DNA of 64,000 nucleotides, taken from Laguncularia racemosa. Its lineage: Eukaryota > Streptophyta > Magnoliopsida > Myrtales > Combretaceae. A model generated the notes under the pieces. The model was not told where the DNA came from. It worked only from the letters and a program-made list of their open reading frames with translations, and ran no database searches. Positions within the stretch are counted from its first letter, which is position 1. The number at the start of each line of letters is the position of its first letter. The stretch spans positions 1,054,001-1,118,000 of the forward strand of contig JBBMOL010000138.1 in assembly GCA_037954665.1 (NCBI GenBank). Reading direction: 5' to 3'. This document shows positions 1 to 10,523 of the stretch, piece by piece. The position numbers and the translations under genes are program-made.

Positions 1-2
1 GG

Positions 3-1112
3 GTGGACAATTTGGAAGCCTGGTTCATTGCCCGAGAAGACAATGGGGATAGAAAAGACATACTGTGTGGGGACCCCAAGACTTACAGACAGAGAAGGGT
101 GAATGCTTTCATCTTGACAGCTTTCGCCACCATACTATTCCCCACCGGAACTTTCTATGTTCACTACCGGGTTGCAGAGTTGGTGACCCAATTCCTGGAA
201 GAAAGATCTTACATCCCGGCTCTATTGGCTGAACAGATTCGGAACTTGAACTTCCTCAAGAAGAAAGGCCATGGGATCCTCCGCTCAAGCATCAACCTTA
301 TGCTGATATGGTTCATAAGCCACCTTAAGTGTTTCGGGCTGAACATGGTCCGGAAAACCTTGGCCCAGCAGGTGGACCTTGTGGATTCATGCGTAGAAAA
401 GATAAAGCTACTTGACGACCTTACCAGTCACAGTTGGGTAAAAGTGCTTAAAAGCCTCAGTGCCGAGGATATTCTGTGGACGGCCAAGTGGAGTTGCTGC
501 GACAAAATTATTTTGACCTACAGTAATTTTCAAGCTGTGCCTTTGATCGGAATCAATGGATGTATTAGACATCACCCCAATTCAGTGGTCCGCTAGTTTG
601 GTACTATCCAAGACATAGTTTATCGGCCCTCGCTGGAAGCAGTCACCTTCGAGTACCAAGATCCGAACCTACTGGTGGCTGAAAAGTTTGCTAAGCTGGC
701 AGAGGTCAAAGCACTTTGGGAAGTAAGAACTGAATGTCCGAATGTAGACCTTGGGGAGCTAGATGGCGAAGTGGGAAAGCACCGAGCCACCGGAGAGTTT
801 GTAATCCACCAGCTGTACCAAATAGGGGAAAGAGCATATCGGGTTCCAGATGTCACTCGAATGAGGCCAGACAAAGTAAATCCAGAGCTAGAAATCTACC
901 TAGAGCAGGTCAAGGCTCGGATGGAGGTATACTTTGAAGCTGCAGATTATAAGAAAGACATCTGAAAGGGACGATTCAAGGAATTCGACCAAAGGAACAA
1001 AGCCTTGGAAGCCCAACTAGAAAAGACCAAAGCCAGAGTCGAAGAACTGGAAGCCGTCATCAACGGGAAGTCTGAGCCTCCACAACAGAAGACCAAAAGA
1101 GCTAGGAAATAG
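3..1112 (+). pseudogene. ORF1 of element A (extra ORF upstream of gag, DUF7745-like), broken
   Basis: One reading frame runs from the window edge to a TAG at 1110-1112, with internal stops at 594-596 (TAG) and 963-965 (TGA). The protein is helical and rich in Leu, Ile and Arg, ending in a coiled-coil-like stretch (KALEAQLEKTKARVEELEAV) and a basic tail. It matches the ORF1 remnants of element C (17493-17742) and element I (57534 onward). The family resembles the DUF7745 proteins carried upstream of gag by Ogre-type elements; that assignment is from memory. Its function is unknown. Both stops fit C-to-T or G-to-A change (CAG to TAG, TGG to TGA). The N-terminal part lies outside the window. Confidence 0.75.
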
Positions 1113-1372
1113 ATCATCATTTGTAATCTTTTATTTTTCTTTTGAACTCCAAAATTTCCAATATTAATAAAAGTGAAAGTTTTAATATTACATCATCAAT
1201 CAATTGTCAACCTTTTTTTATTTTTAGCATCTGTGTGACACATGCATAGTATTTTGCATACATTACACTAAAGAAAAAAAAAAAAAAAACAAAATGCGCG
1301 CCAGGTATCAAGATAGCTCCCAAGCAACCGAATCTTTCCAGAAGCCCAATTCGCACACGTTCAAGAACAAAA
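1113..1372 (+). promoter_or_regulatory. ORF1-gag spacer with polyadenylation-like signal
   Basis: This spacer holds an AATAAA hexamer at 1166-1171, 54 bases after the ORF1 stop, in a T-rich setting. The same position in element I carries AATAAA (59142-59147), and element C has a GATAAA variant near 17790. An A-rich run lies at 1274-1289. Just before the gag ATG there is a CAG/GT junction followed by an open stretch of 24 codons that is conserved in A, C and I. ORF1 may therefore be a separate transcription unit; that is inference. Confidence 0.4.
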
Positions 1373-3560
1373 ATGGCCAACAGTAGCGACAACCGCAGCA
1401 ACACAAATGCTGAAGCTGCCTCAGACTCCAGGATCGTATCTCTAGAACAAACGGTCCAACAATTGGCTACCCATGTCTACCTCCTAACTGAAAGCATCGG
1501 CCTCCTTCGCACCTCTCAGCCAACCCAGGAAGAACATTCAGGGGCCAAGAAAGGGAAAGCAGTGGAGGGACAGCCTCCGGAGTATGAAGAAATCAATTCC
1601 CACCTCAACCCGGCTTTTGAATATGAGCCGAAGATCAATTAGGGGCCAACCTCTGATGACCTGAAAAGAGAGATGGAAGAGAGACAGAAGGAGATGGAGA
1701 AGAGACTCTTCCAGCAGCTCCATGATAAGATGAAAACAATCGAGGGTCCTGATGGTTTCGAGCAGGCCGGGATCACCAGTCTGCCAGTGTACAGGGTAAA
1801 GGTATACCCTAAGAAGTTCAAAACCACGGTGTTTGAAAAATACGATGGGACCGGGTGCCCCAAAATGCATACCAGGCTATATGCCCGAAAGATGAGCAAG
1901 TATGCTCAATATGACCAACTCATGATCCAGACCTTCCAAGACAGCCTCACAGGCCCTACATTAGTCTGGTACGCCCACCTGGACTTCAATAGTGTCAACA
2001 CTTGGGGAAAGCTAGCCCGGGCATTCTATGACTAGTACAAGTTCAATATTGAAGTCGCCCCATCTGTGATTGATCCGAGAAGTCTACGAAAAAGACATAC
2101 TGAGCCGTTTAGGGAATATACCCAGCGCTGGAGAGCTCAGGCCGCCAGAGTCGCAATCCCAATCTCTGAGAAGGAGTCGACATCCATATTTGTCAACACC
2201 CTAGACAAGACCTACTTTTCACATCTGGTAGGCCAGACCTCATCCAGCTTTGCAGAGGTAGTAGCTGTAGGATGTCGGATTGAAAATGCCATCACCACTG
2301 GCAGACTCCAAACAATGGACCCTCTCAGGGTTACACCAACACAAAGGCCCTTAGGAGGAAATAGAGCTAAGGAGTCTACCGTTAGCACAGTCCATTCCGA
2401 TAAGGCAGAAAAAGTTGGGACTCGTGTGACATTCCAGACCATGAGTACCCCAGCCCAACAATCCACGACAGGTCATACCCAGGCCGCCAGGGTCCCAAGG
2501 CAGTTCACTCCAATCCCCATACCGCTCAGTCAGGTCTTTGCTCGGTTGAGGGCAGACAACTTGATCAGCTTCGAGATCCCCAACGACCGGTACAAGCTCA
2601 AGAATTTCGACTCAAGCCTCAAGTGTGACTACTATATGGGTTAGGAGGGGCATTCTATAGATAGGTGCTGGAGGCTCTGGCATAAGATCCAAGACTTAAT
2701 CGATGCAGGAATCATACAGCTGGATTTTGTGAACACCCCAGCACCCAATGTCAACACCAACCCGCTGCCCAATCATAAGCCCACCACTAACATGATCACA
2801 TCTGAGGAGTCAACTCCTAAGGAAACCCCTAAGCAGAAGACGACGGACCAACAGAAGAAGCAACCCCATCAAGCGCTAGAAGAAGCACCAAAAGCACACA
2901 TTAAAAAAAGGTGGTTAGCCGGAGACCCAACAGTCGGCACTTTGGGAGAATCACACGGGAGGTTCGAATACTTGGTAAGCTATTCTTACACCCCAACTGA
3001 GTATGGGCCGCCTAGCGGATGGGGGCCGGAATTTGAGAAGGAAGACAACCCTCCAAAGGAAGAGGAAAAGATTATAAACATGATCAATTTTCATCAGAAG
3101 CCCAGGGTTGTAAAGTGCTATGAGGGACAACCAGCTGAGATACAGATCCCAAGGAAAAGATATGTATTTAATGTCCCGATACCGGCGGAAAGTTACAAGG
3201 CTGCACCTTTCAACTATCGGGCCCTCAAACAAGAGCGACCTCCTATGGTGGGAGGAATCACCCGCTCTGGGAGAATATACGACCCAAAGTATGGAACCTC
3301 GACCGAAGAGCCTAACGTGGAGAAAGGAGAGGAAGAGGAAGAGGGACTCGCTGCGTTTACAAAGATGGTCAAGGCGAGTGAATGCAAGATAATGGAACAA
3401 CTAAATAAAGTTCTAGCACAGATATCACTCATGGGCCTTCTTACAGCATCCGAGCCCCACAGGGAAGCACTCTTTAAAGTGCTCAAACAGATTCAGGTCC
3501 CAGAAGGCATCGCTACAGACAAGATAAGTCATGTGGCAGATTCTATTTTTACAATGGACC
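1373..3560 (+). pseudogene. gag: gag of element A, broken by stops
   Basis: A single frame runs from the ATG at 1373 with internal stops at 1640-1642, 2033-2035 and 2642-2644. The central part (about 1830-2330) has the retrotransposon gag signature: tryptophan-containing helices around WYAHLDFNSVNTWGKLA and a REYTQRW motif. A zinc-knuckle-like CDYYMG-stop-EGHSIDRC stretch near 2624-2668 seems to be a degraded C-x2-H-x5-H-x4-C motif, with Tyr in place of the first His. The rest (2729-3560) is Pro, Lys and Glu rich linker. Each stop is one transition from Gln (CAG to TAG). In an intact element this protein would form the cytoplasmic virus-like particle. Elements F and I carry related gag fragments. 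Confidence 0.8.
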
Positions 3561-4396
3561 AGATATCTTTCTCTCCGGAAGAGTTGGGAGAAGAGGGAGA
3601 CCAACATACCAAACCGCTATTTATAGTGGTCAGGTGCAATGACACCATTATCTCCCGGGTACTCATCGACAACGGATCGTCCCTCAACGTTTGCCCATTG
3701 GCAACTCTCAACTTATTGGGGGTCGATCCAAGCAATATAACACCTAGCTCAACGGTGGTCAGAGCTTTTGATGGGTTAAAAAGAGATATAGTAGGGGAGA
3801 TAAACCTACCAGTTGAGATTGGTCCATAAGTATTCCACGTATCTTTCCAGGTCCTCGATATCCCAAGATCTTTCAACCTACTCTTGGGAAGACCCTGGAT
3901 ACATGCTGGTGGAGCCATCCCCTCTAATCTCCACCAAAGGGTCAAATTCATTGCAAACGGGCAGATAGTCACTGTACTTGGCGAGCAGGATTACGCCATA
4001 TACAAAGAGACTACCATACCATATATCGGGGAGGAAGGTTCAGAAGACCTGGGACTACAAATTTTCAATGAAGTGAATGTAGTGACCAACAAGGAGGGCC
4101 TTCAGTTTAAAGAGGGGCAGCAAGGGACGTTTGGACTAAGGTACGTTCCTACAGCCAAAGAAGAAGCACAAGCAAGAGGTGTCAAAGGTAGAATGAAGGG
4201 GAAGCCGATCGACACCCAAATGTGCATCCCACCTCTCTAACAATCTTTCCGAAAGGCAAATATCATCCAAGAGCTTCGGGTAAACAAAGGTGATGCCAGC
4301 AAAGGGAAACCAACCCCCCGCACATCCAACCAGCATCCGGTTCTAAACAATTGGTTTTGTTATCCTATCAATAGCTCTAGGTTAGCTCAAAAGTAG
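3561..4396 (+). pseudogene. pro: Protease and C-terminal linker of element A, broken
   Basis: This continues the gag frame. The aspartic-protease centre is LIDNGSSLN (D-N-G instead of the usual D-T/S-G) near 3664-3690, and a second hydrophobic flap region LLGRPWIHAG lies near 3880. Stops at 3827-3829 and 4238-4240 are CAA to TAA; the second is confirmed by element C, which keeps CAA at the equivalent place (18121-18123). The TAG at 4394-4396 is different because it is also present in element C (18277-18279). It is therefore the natural end of the unspliced gag-PR frame and lies inside the predicted intron at 4381-4491. The protease would process the Gag-Pol polyprotein. Confidence 0.8.
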
Positions 4397-4491
4397 AGAA
4401 AGTTATTGAACAAATTTTTGAGACTCTTTATCAATTCAATTACAGTCTGTTTTTCTTCTTATATATATGCTTTCATTTTTACTTTACCCAG
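4381..4491 (+). other. Predicted 111-bp intron between protease and RT of element A
   Basis: The 5' end reads CTAG/GTTAGC. The 3' end is a T-rich tract ending TTTACCCAG/ATCTCC. The intron contains the conserved gag-PR stop (4394-4396). Removing it joins codon positions exactly: AG from exon 1 plus A from exon 2 gives Arg, followed by SPTIEHQG. Both elements A and C have an intron length divisible by three (111 and 117), with the same borders and phase. An intron between protease and RT is a known trait of Ogre elements. No transcript evidence is available here. Confidence 0.65.
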
Positions 4492-7059
4492 ATCTCCTAC
4501 CATCGAACATCAAGGATATTTCACGCAGGTAGAAAATAAAAACGCTGATATTATTTCCAACGCTGCTGGGTCAGTTGTTGAAGGCGATATCCTCGACCAC
4601 GAAATAATACAAGAAAATTGGCAAAAACATGAACAAAACGGAATTTCGATTGACGAGCCGGTGGAGACAGTAAATCTAGGAAGCATGGAAAACCCTAAAA
4701 ACCTCAAAATCGGGACCAGTTTGAGTGCCGAGCAAAAATGTGAGATAACCGAGCTATTAACAGAATACGGGAATGTGTTTGCTTGGTCATATGGTGACAT
4801 GCTAGGACTAGACCAATCAATAGTGGTTCATAAGCTCCCCACAAGGGAAGATGTCAAACCTAAAAAAAAAAAACTAAGAAGATTTAGGCCTGACATCTTG
4901 CTAAAGATTAAGGAGGAAGTCAAGAAACTGCTAGAAGTATGGTTCATCGAAGTATCTGACTACCTAGAATGGGTAGCAAATATAGTCCCCGTTATGAAAA
5001 AGAATAGAAAAGTACGCGTATGCGTAGACTTCCGGGACTTAAACCAAGCTACGCTAAAGGATAACTTCCCCCTACCTCACATTGATGTTCTAGTAGACAA
5101 CATTGCGGGAAACCATCTTTTCTCATTCATGGACGGTTTCTCAGGATATAATCAAATAAAAATGGCTGAAGAAGATAAAACCAAAACGACTTTCATCATA
5201 ACATGGGGAAGTTTCTGTTACAAAGTCATGCCCTTCGGTTTGAAGAACGCCGGGGCAACGTATCAGAGAGCCATGGTCGCAATACTTCACGACATGATGC
5301 ATCGAGAAGTTGAAGTATATGTCGACGACATGATAGCCAAATCTAAAGAAGGAGAAAGCCATATAGATATCTTGAGGAAATTGTTTAAGCGACTGAGAAA
5401 ATTTCAGCTTAAGTTAAACCCAGAGAAATGTACTTTCGGGGTCACAACGGGGAAATTGTTGGGGTTTGTCATAAGCCAGGAAGGCATTAAAATCGACCCT
5501 GACAAGGTAAAGTCTATATTAGAGTTACCTTCTCCACGCTCCGTTAAAGAAGTAAGAAGCTTGTTAGGAAGATTAAATTATATAGTTCGTTTTATCTTAC
5601 AACTCACTGACAAATGCCGGCCACTTTTCCATCTGTTGAAGAAGAACGCCACAATAGAATGGGACGATGAATGCGAAGAAGCATTCAGGACGATCAAAGA
5701 CTATCTTATGAAACCTCCGGTCTTGATAGTCCCGAAGCAAGGGAAGCCCTTATTCTTATACCTTACTATACTCCCTGAATCCATGGGATGCGTATTGGGG
5801 CAGAAAGATGACGAGGGAAGGGAGCGTTCCATATATTACCTGAGCAAGAAGTTCACAGATGGGGAACAGAGGTACTCAGAGGTGGAGAAGACTTGTTGTG
5901 CTCTAATTTGAGTCATGCATCGGCTAAGGCAATACACCCTTTACTATCATATTAAGCTACTGACAAAGCATGATCCCTTGAAATACTTGGCAGAGAAACC
6001 AGCTTTGATAGGCAGAATCTCTAAATGGCAAATGCTCCTATCTGAGTTTGACATCACATACATAAATCAGAACTCGATGAAAGGGTAAGCCTTAGCCGAC
6101 CAATTAGCAGAACACCCTATCGAGACAGATTCCCGAGAACTACAAGCCCAATTCTCGGATGAAAATATATTAACAGTGGAAGATATACCGGTAGAAGACT
6201 TTGGGATAGAGCAGAACCCGAAATGGAAACTGTTTTTCGATGGAGCCGCCAACGTATTCGGTTGCGGAGTTAGGGCAGTATTGATATCCCTAGATGGCAC
6301 TCAATTCCCTGCAGCGACACGACTTACATTTCCCTATACCAATAATATTGCAGAATATGAGGCATGCATTCTTGGCCTCAAAATGGCCTGCCAAAGGGAA
6401 ATCCGCGAATTAGAAGTATACAGAGATTCGTCGCTCATCATACTACAGACAAGAGGGGAATATAAGACTAAAGACCCTAAACTGGTACCATATCATCAAC
6501 ACTTGATAGAGCTAATCGAAGAATTCAAGGCAATCACTTTCACATACATTCCGAGAACTCAGAATCAGTTTGCAGATGCACTAGCCACACTAGCATCTAT
6601 GATCCAGGTAACAAGGGGAGCCGAAGTCCAACCGATGAAAATAGACATCGAAAGTCGGCCCGCCTACTGTTTAACCATTGAAAAAATACAAGATGACAAG
6701 CCCTAGTATCACGACATCAAGACCTTCCTCCAAGAAAGTAAGTACCCTGAAATGGCTAGCAAGAATGACCAAAGAACACTCAGAAGGTTAGCAAGCCATT
6801 TCTTACTAAGTGGGTCTATACTCTACAAAAGATCATCTGATACCACCTTGTTGAGATGTGTGGACAAAAATGAAACATGCGAACTGATGAAGGAAGTACA
6901 TAAAGGAGTATGTGGACCTCATATGAATGGCTACTTGTTGGCCCGAAAAATCATGAGGTTAGGATATTATTGGTTGACCATGGAATCGGATTGCATAAAA
7001 TATGTTAAGCACTGCCATCTATGTTAAGTATACGCAAACCGGATAAATGCTCTGCCCAA
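4492..7059 (+). pseudogene. pol: pol of element A, first part: RT, RNase H, archaeal-type RNase H, integrase N-terminus
   Basis: RT spans about 4850-5420, with VCVDFRDLN, MPFGLKNAGATYQR and the catalytic YVDD at 5318-5329. The usual Ty3-type RNase H follows (about 5740-6090). A second RNase H follows (about 6210-6620), with FFDGAANVFG, NNIAEYEA and a later D-S-S motif; this extra domain typifies the Tat lineage. The integrase HHCC finger (about 6880-7023) ends in HCHLC. Stops at 5909-5911 (TGG to TGA), 6086-6088 (CAA to TAA), 6704-6706 (TGG to TAG) and 7025-7027 (CAA to TAA) can each be read directly against element C. The gene is then cut by element B and resumes at 12446. Confidence 0.9.
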
Positions 7060-7064
7060 CGAGC
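7060..7064. repeat. Target site duplication CGAGC of element B (left copy)
   Basis: CGAGC occurs directly before the 5' LTR and again at 12441-12445 directly after the 3' LTR. Removing B and one copy restores the integrase reading seen uninterrupted in element C (around 20945). Confidence 0.95.
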
Positions 7065-7967
7065 TGATGAGATCCATGATGAGAGCCAAGCCGGAAGAAG
7101 AAATGTGGATCCTCTTGAAGTGCCGCCTGGACCGATCACAAGAAATCGAGCAAAACGATTCAAGGAAGCACTTAACAAGTTGATAAAGGTTGTCCATGAA
7201 GCCGGAAAGGATTGGAGCAATCATGAAGTTGGAACGGATTGGAACAACCATGGGAAGACCTTTGCTTTTGTACAAGTTATACTGGACACGGGATGAAGAG
7301 GGCGTGTATTTTAAAGGCACGGCCATGTAGGAATCTCAAGATTGCACAGAATCATACATGGCCAGACACATGGCTAAAAGGCACGGCCGTATATTGAGTC
7401 AAGCAAATCCCCAGGAAGGTACACGACCAGAAGTACACGGTCGTGTATGTGGCCGGAATGTGCACAGAAAAGTACACGGCCAAAGTACACGGCCGTGTAT
7501 GTTGCCAGAATTGCACAGAAAGGTACACGGCCAAAGTACACGGTCGTGTACACGGCCGTGTATCCCCTACCGGCCAGCTTGTTCTGTTTTCGCGTTTTTA
7601 CGCCACTTATCTAAACTACGTCGTTTTGGACTTGTTTTACACGAATTGTAACCCTAGTATAAAAGCTCCTAGGGTTTAGAACAATGAATAACATACATCT
7701 TTGAACATGAAACACTTTTGAGAGGCACCTCTCTTGGTTCTTCAAGAACTAAATCGAACTTATCAGATTGATTTCCGTGGCATTCATCCCGACTTATCAA
7801 TCGGTCTTTCATCCCGATTGTGGCGTCTTCGTTTTTATACCAAGGTTCTTGTCTCGCTTATAGACAACGGGTCACGGTTTCCACTTTAGGTGTTTGGGCG
7901 TCTTAGGCAACGAATTTCCGAACGTATTGGTATTGGGTTTCGTCACGGGTTGGCGTGGTTCGTATCA
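7065..7967 (+). repeat. 5' LTR of element B
   Basis: It starts TGATGAGATC and ends CGTATCA. The first part codes the C-terminal tail of the polyprotein in the 3' copy. Between about 7310 and 7565 lies an array of ACACGGCCGTGT-type palindromes separated by 20-30 bp spacers. A TATA-like AGTATAAAAG follows at about 7658-7667. Compared with the 3' LTR the array holds about 50 bp more, meaning one extra palindrome unit. A few substitutions also separate the copies, for example several G/A changes around 7300-7400. Confidence 0.93.
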
Positions 7968-7970
7968 GTT

Positions 7971-7985
7971 TGGTATCAGAGCTTA
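7971..7985 (+). other. Primer-binding site of element B (tRNA-iMet)
   Basis: TGGTATCAGAGC begins three bases after the LTR end. It is the standard complement of the 3' end of initiator tRNA-Met used by many plant LTR elements. Confidence 0.88.
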
Positions 7986-8471
7986 GGTTTGTCAAACATC
8001 AAGTTCGATTGAGGAAGGTAATATCAAAAACCCTAACTCCAATCGTTCATATCAATTATCGTATTCAATTTCGTAGTATTGATTGTCTTTTGATAGTATA
8101 ATATCGCCTAGGAGATTGTTAAAAAAAAAAAAAGAGTAAAAAGTCATGACAAAAAAAAAAGAAGAGAAAAGAACAGAAAAGAAAAGTGTGATCAAGAGCA
8201 ACAACCAAGAAAAAAAAAATTGGATAGAAAAATAGAGGAAAATTTACGAACCCTAGAGTTGTTTTGAATTCTACGGAAGGAAATTGGTGTAGTTCGGGTT
8301 AGTTCCAAGAGAATTGAGAAGAGGAAATTGGCGAGTTGATATCATCATTATTTGTGAGAATACACGAGTGACTGTGTGTTATCGTCATTTGAGCGAAACA
8401 CGTAAGGGAGTGTATCGTGAGGTTTAATTATATATATATTTGTGTTAGTACTAATCTTTTCTGCAGGGACT
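7986..8471 (+). promoter_or_regulatory. Untranslated leader of element B with possible intron
   Basis: There is no coding potential, and A-rich runs lie at 8121-8133 and 8150-8170. A TACTAAT branch-point-like motif and TCTTTTCTGCAG acceptor-like motif end at 8466, six bases before the gag ATG at 8472. A possible donor GAAG/GTAATA lies at 8017/8018. Splicing would shorten the leader while keeping the primer site. This is inferred from motifs only. Confidence 0.35.
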
Positions 8472-9560
8472 ATGTCGAGACAACATTCTCCTGAAGGTGA
8501 GAGGGGAAGGTTTGATGCTAGGTTAGTAATTGAGGCGTTGAGGGGAGAAATGAAGAGGATGTTCCAAGAAGGAATGGAACAAATTCATGAGACGGTGGAG
8601 CAAAGACTAGAGCAATCCACAAACGTATTCCAAGGGCGTAAGAGGGAGAGTCGTTCTAGGAGAGTACCGAGGGGTGGAGATGAAGTTTCGGATGATGATT
8701 TTGATGAGCCTTCTGTCGGGAGTTATAGAGGATATAGTGGTCGGAATAGAGGAACTAGGGATTGGGAAGATAGAGGAGATAGGAATAGAGAGGATGATCA
8801 ATTGAGTAGCATAAAGATGAAGATTCCTCCTTTCCAAGGGAAGAATGATCCCGAGGCATACTTAGAATGGGAGAAAAAGGTGGAGATGGTATTTGATTGT
8901 CATAACTATAGTGGGAGAAAGAAAGTAAAACTTGCTTCCATTGAGTTTTCGGATTATGCTATAGTGTGGTGGGATCAACTAATGTTGAATAGGAGAAGGA
9001 GTGGCGAGCCACCTATTGAGTCTTGGGAAGAGATGAAAAGAGTGATGAGAAAGCGGTTTGTACCTGCGTATTACTATCGTGAATTGCACAACAAGTTGCA
9101 AACTCTGAGGCAGGGAAGCCGAAGTGTAGATGAGTATTTCAAGGAGATGGAAGTCACTATGATTAGGGCGAATGTAGAGGAGGATAGAGAGGCTACAATG
9201 GCTAGATTTCTTGCTGGGTTGAATAGAGAAATCCAAAATGTGGTTGAATTCCAGCATTATGTAGAATTGGAGGATATGGTTCACATGGCTATAAAGGTTG
9301 AGAACCAGCACAAGAGGAGAGGAAGTAGTAATGCACGGTTGCAACAGGGTAATGGTTCATCCACTTGGAAGAATAATCATTGGAAGAAGGAAGAAAAGCC
9401 TTTACCCACCAAACCAAAAGGGGAGCTGAGGCAAGCGGGTTCTACTCCTGGTAATCAAGGTAACCCTGAATCTTCTACTTCTAGAAATCGTGACATTAGA
9501 TGTTTTAAATGTTAAGGTAGAGGCCATATTGCTAGTCAATGTCCAAATAGGCGTGTGATG
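8472..9560 (+). pseudogene. gag: gag of element B, with zinc knuckle interrupted by a stop
   Basis: The frame is open from 8442. The ATG at 8472 (MSRQHSPEGERG) is preferred because it follows a likely splice acceptor. It has an acidic/basic N-terminus, the core gag domain from PPFQGKNDPEAYLEWEKKVE through WWDQL, MRKRFVP and SVDEYFKEME to HYVELEDMVHMAIKVE, then a basic tail. The zinc knuckle (CFKC, G-H, C) straddles a TAA at 9513-9515, where Gln is expected (CAA to TAA). The product would be the capsid and nucleocapsid precursor. Confidence 0.85.
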
Positions 9561-10523
9561 ATTTTGCGTGATGATGGAGAGTATGAGACTGAGGGGGATA
9601 GTGAAGAAGAGGATATGCCTCCATTAGAGGATGCTAGTGATGATGAGGAGCCTGCAATGGGAAGGCTAGTGGCAGTAGTGAAGAGAGCTTTGAATGTGCA
9701 GGTGAAGGAAGAAGAGGAGGTGCAAAGGGAGAATATATTTCATACTAGATGTTATCTAGGAGATCACATTTGTAGTTTGATTATTGATGGGGGAAGTTGC
9801 ACTAATGTAGTGAGTAATTTTATTGTTGAGAGGCTGGGGCTCAAAACTGTTAGACACCCTAGTCCATATAAATTGTAGTGGTTGAATGATAGTGGTGAGA
9901 CTAAGGTGAGTAAGCAAGCCTTGATTGGGTTTCGCATTGGTAGGTATGAGGATGAGGTGTTATGTGATGTAGTGCCAATGCAAGCATGTCATGTGTTGTT
10001 GGGGAGACCATGGCAATTTGATAGGAAGGTTGTGCATGATGGTTTTTCTAACAAGTATACGCTTGTTCACCAAAGGAAGAGTTTTAATCTTAAACCGTTA
10101 ACACCTAAGCAGGTGTATGAGGACCAGTTGCAGCTACAACAGTCGTTTGCAAAACACAAGGTGAGTGAAAAGCAGAGTGAGAGTGAGAGAGCAAAAGACA
10201 ATGAGAAGAAAAAGGAATATAAAAGTCAAGATCAAAAAGAAAAGGAGAGGAAGGCTGGAAAGAGTGTGAGAGGCCAAGTTGAAGGGGGATCAATTTTGGT
10301 GGTGAGTGAAAAGGAGAGGGCAACCTTGCAAAAGGAGAGTTGTGTGGCAAGAGCAAGTGTAGTAAGGAGAGCGTTAGTGATGAGGCAACCTATGTTGTTG
10401 CTGGTTTTTAAAGAAACATGTTTAACTACTAACGAACTATCTAACTCTTTGCCTAGTGTGGTTGTGTCTCTTGTGCAAGACTTTGAAGATGTCTTCCCTG
10501 AGGAGATTCCAAAGGCAGTTTGA
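9555..10523 (+). pseudogene. pro: Protease region of element B
   Basis: Same frame as gag. The active-site motif is LIIDGGSCTNVV (D-G-G) near 9778-9813, followed by a TAG at 9876-9878 where the related copy E has Gln. A LLGRPWQFDRK flap-like motif lies near 9996-10028. A Lys/Glu-rich linker follows (10130-10380). The frame ends at a TGA at 10521 just after FPEEIP, because a deletion has removed the start of RT and shifted the frame. Confidence 0.8.

Noticed and set aside
10456..10500. Met start of the 454-codon frame in element B
   Set aside because: The first 13 codons are the out-of-frame reading of the protease-RT linker; the frame is created by a deletion.
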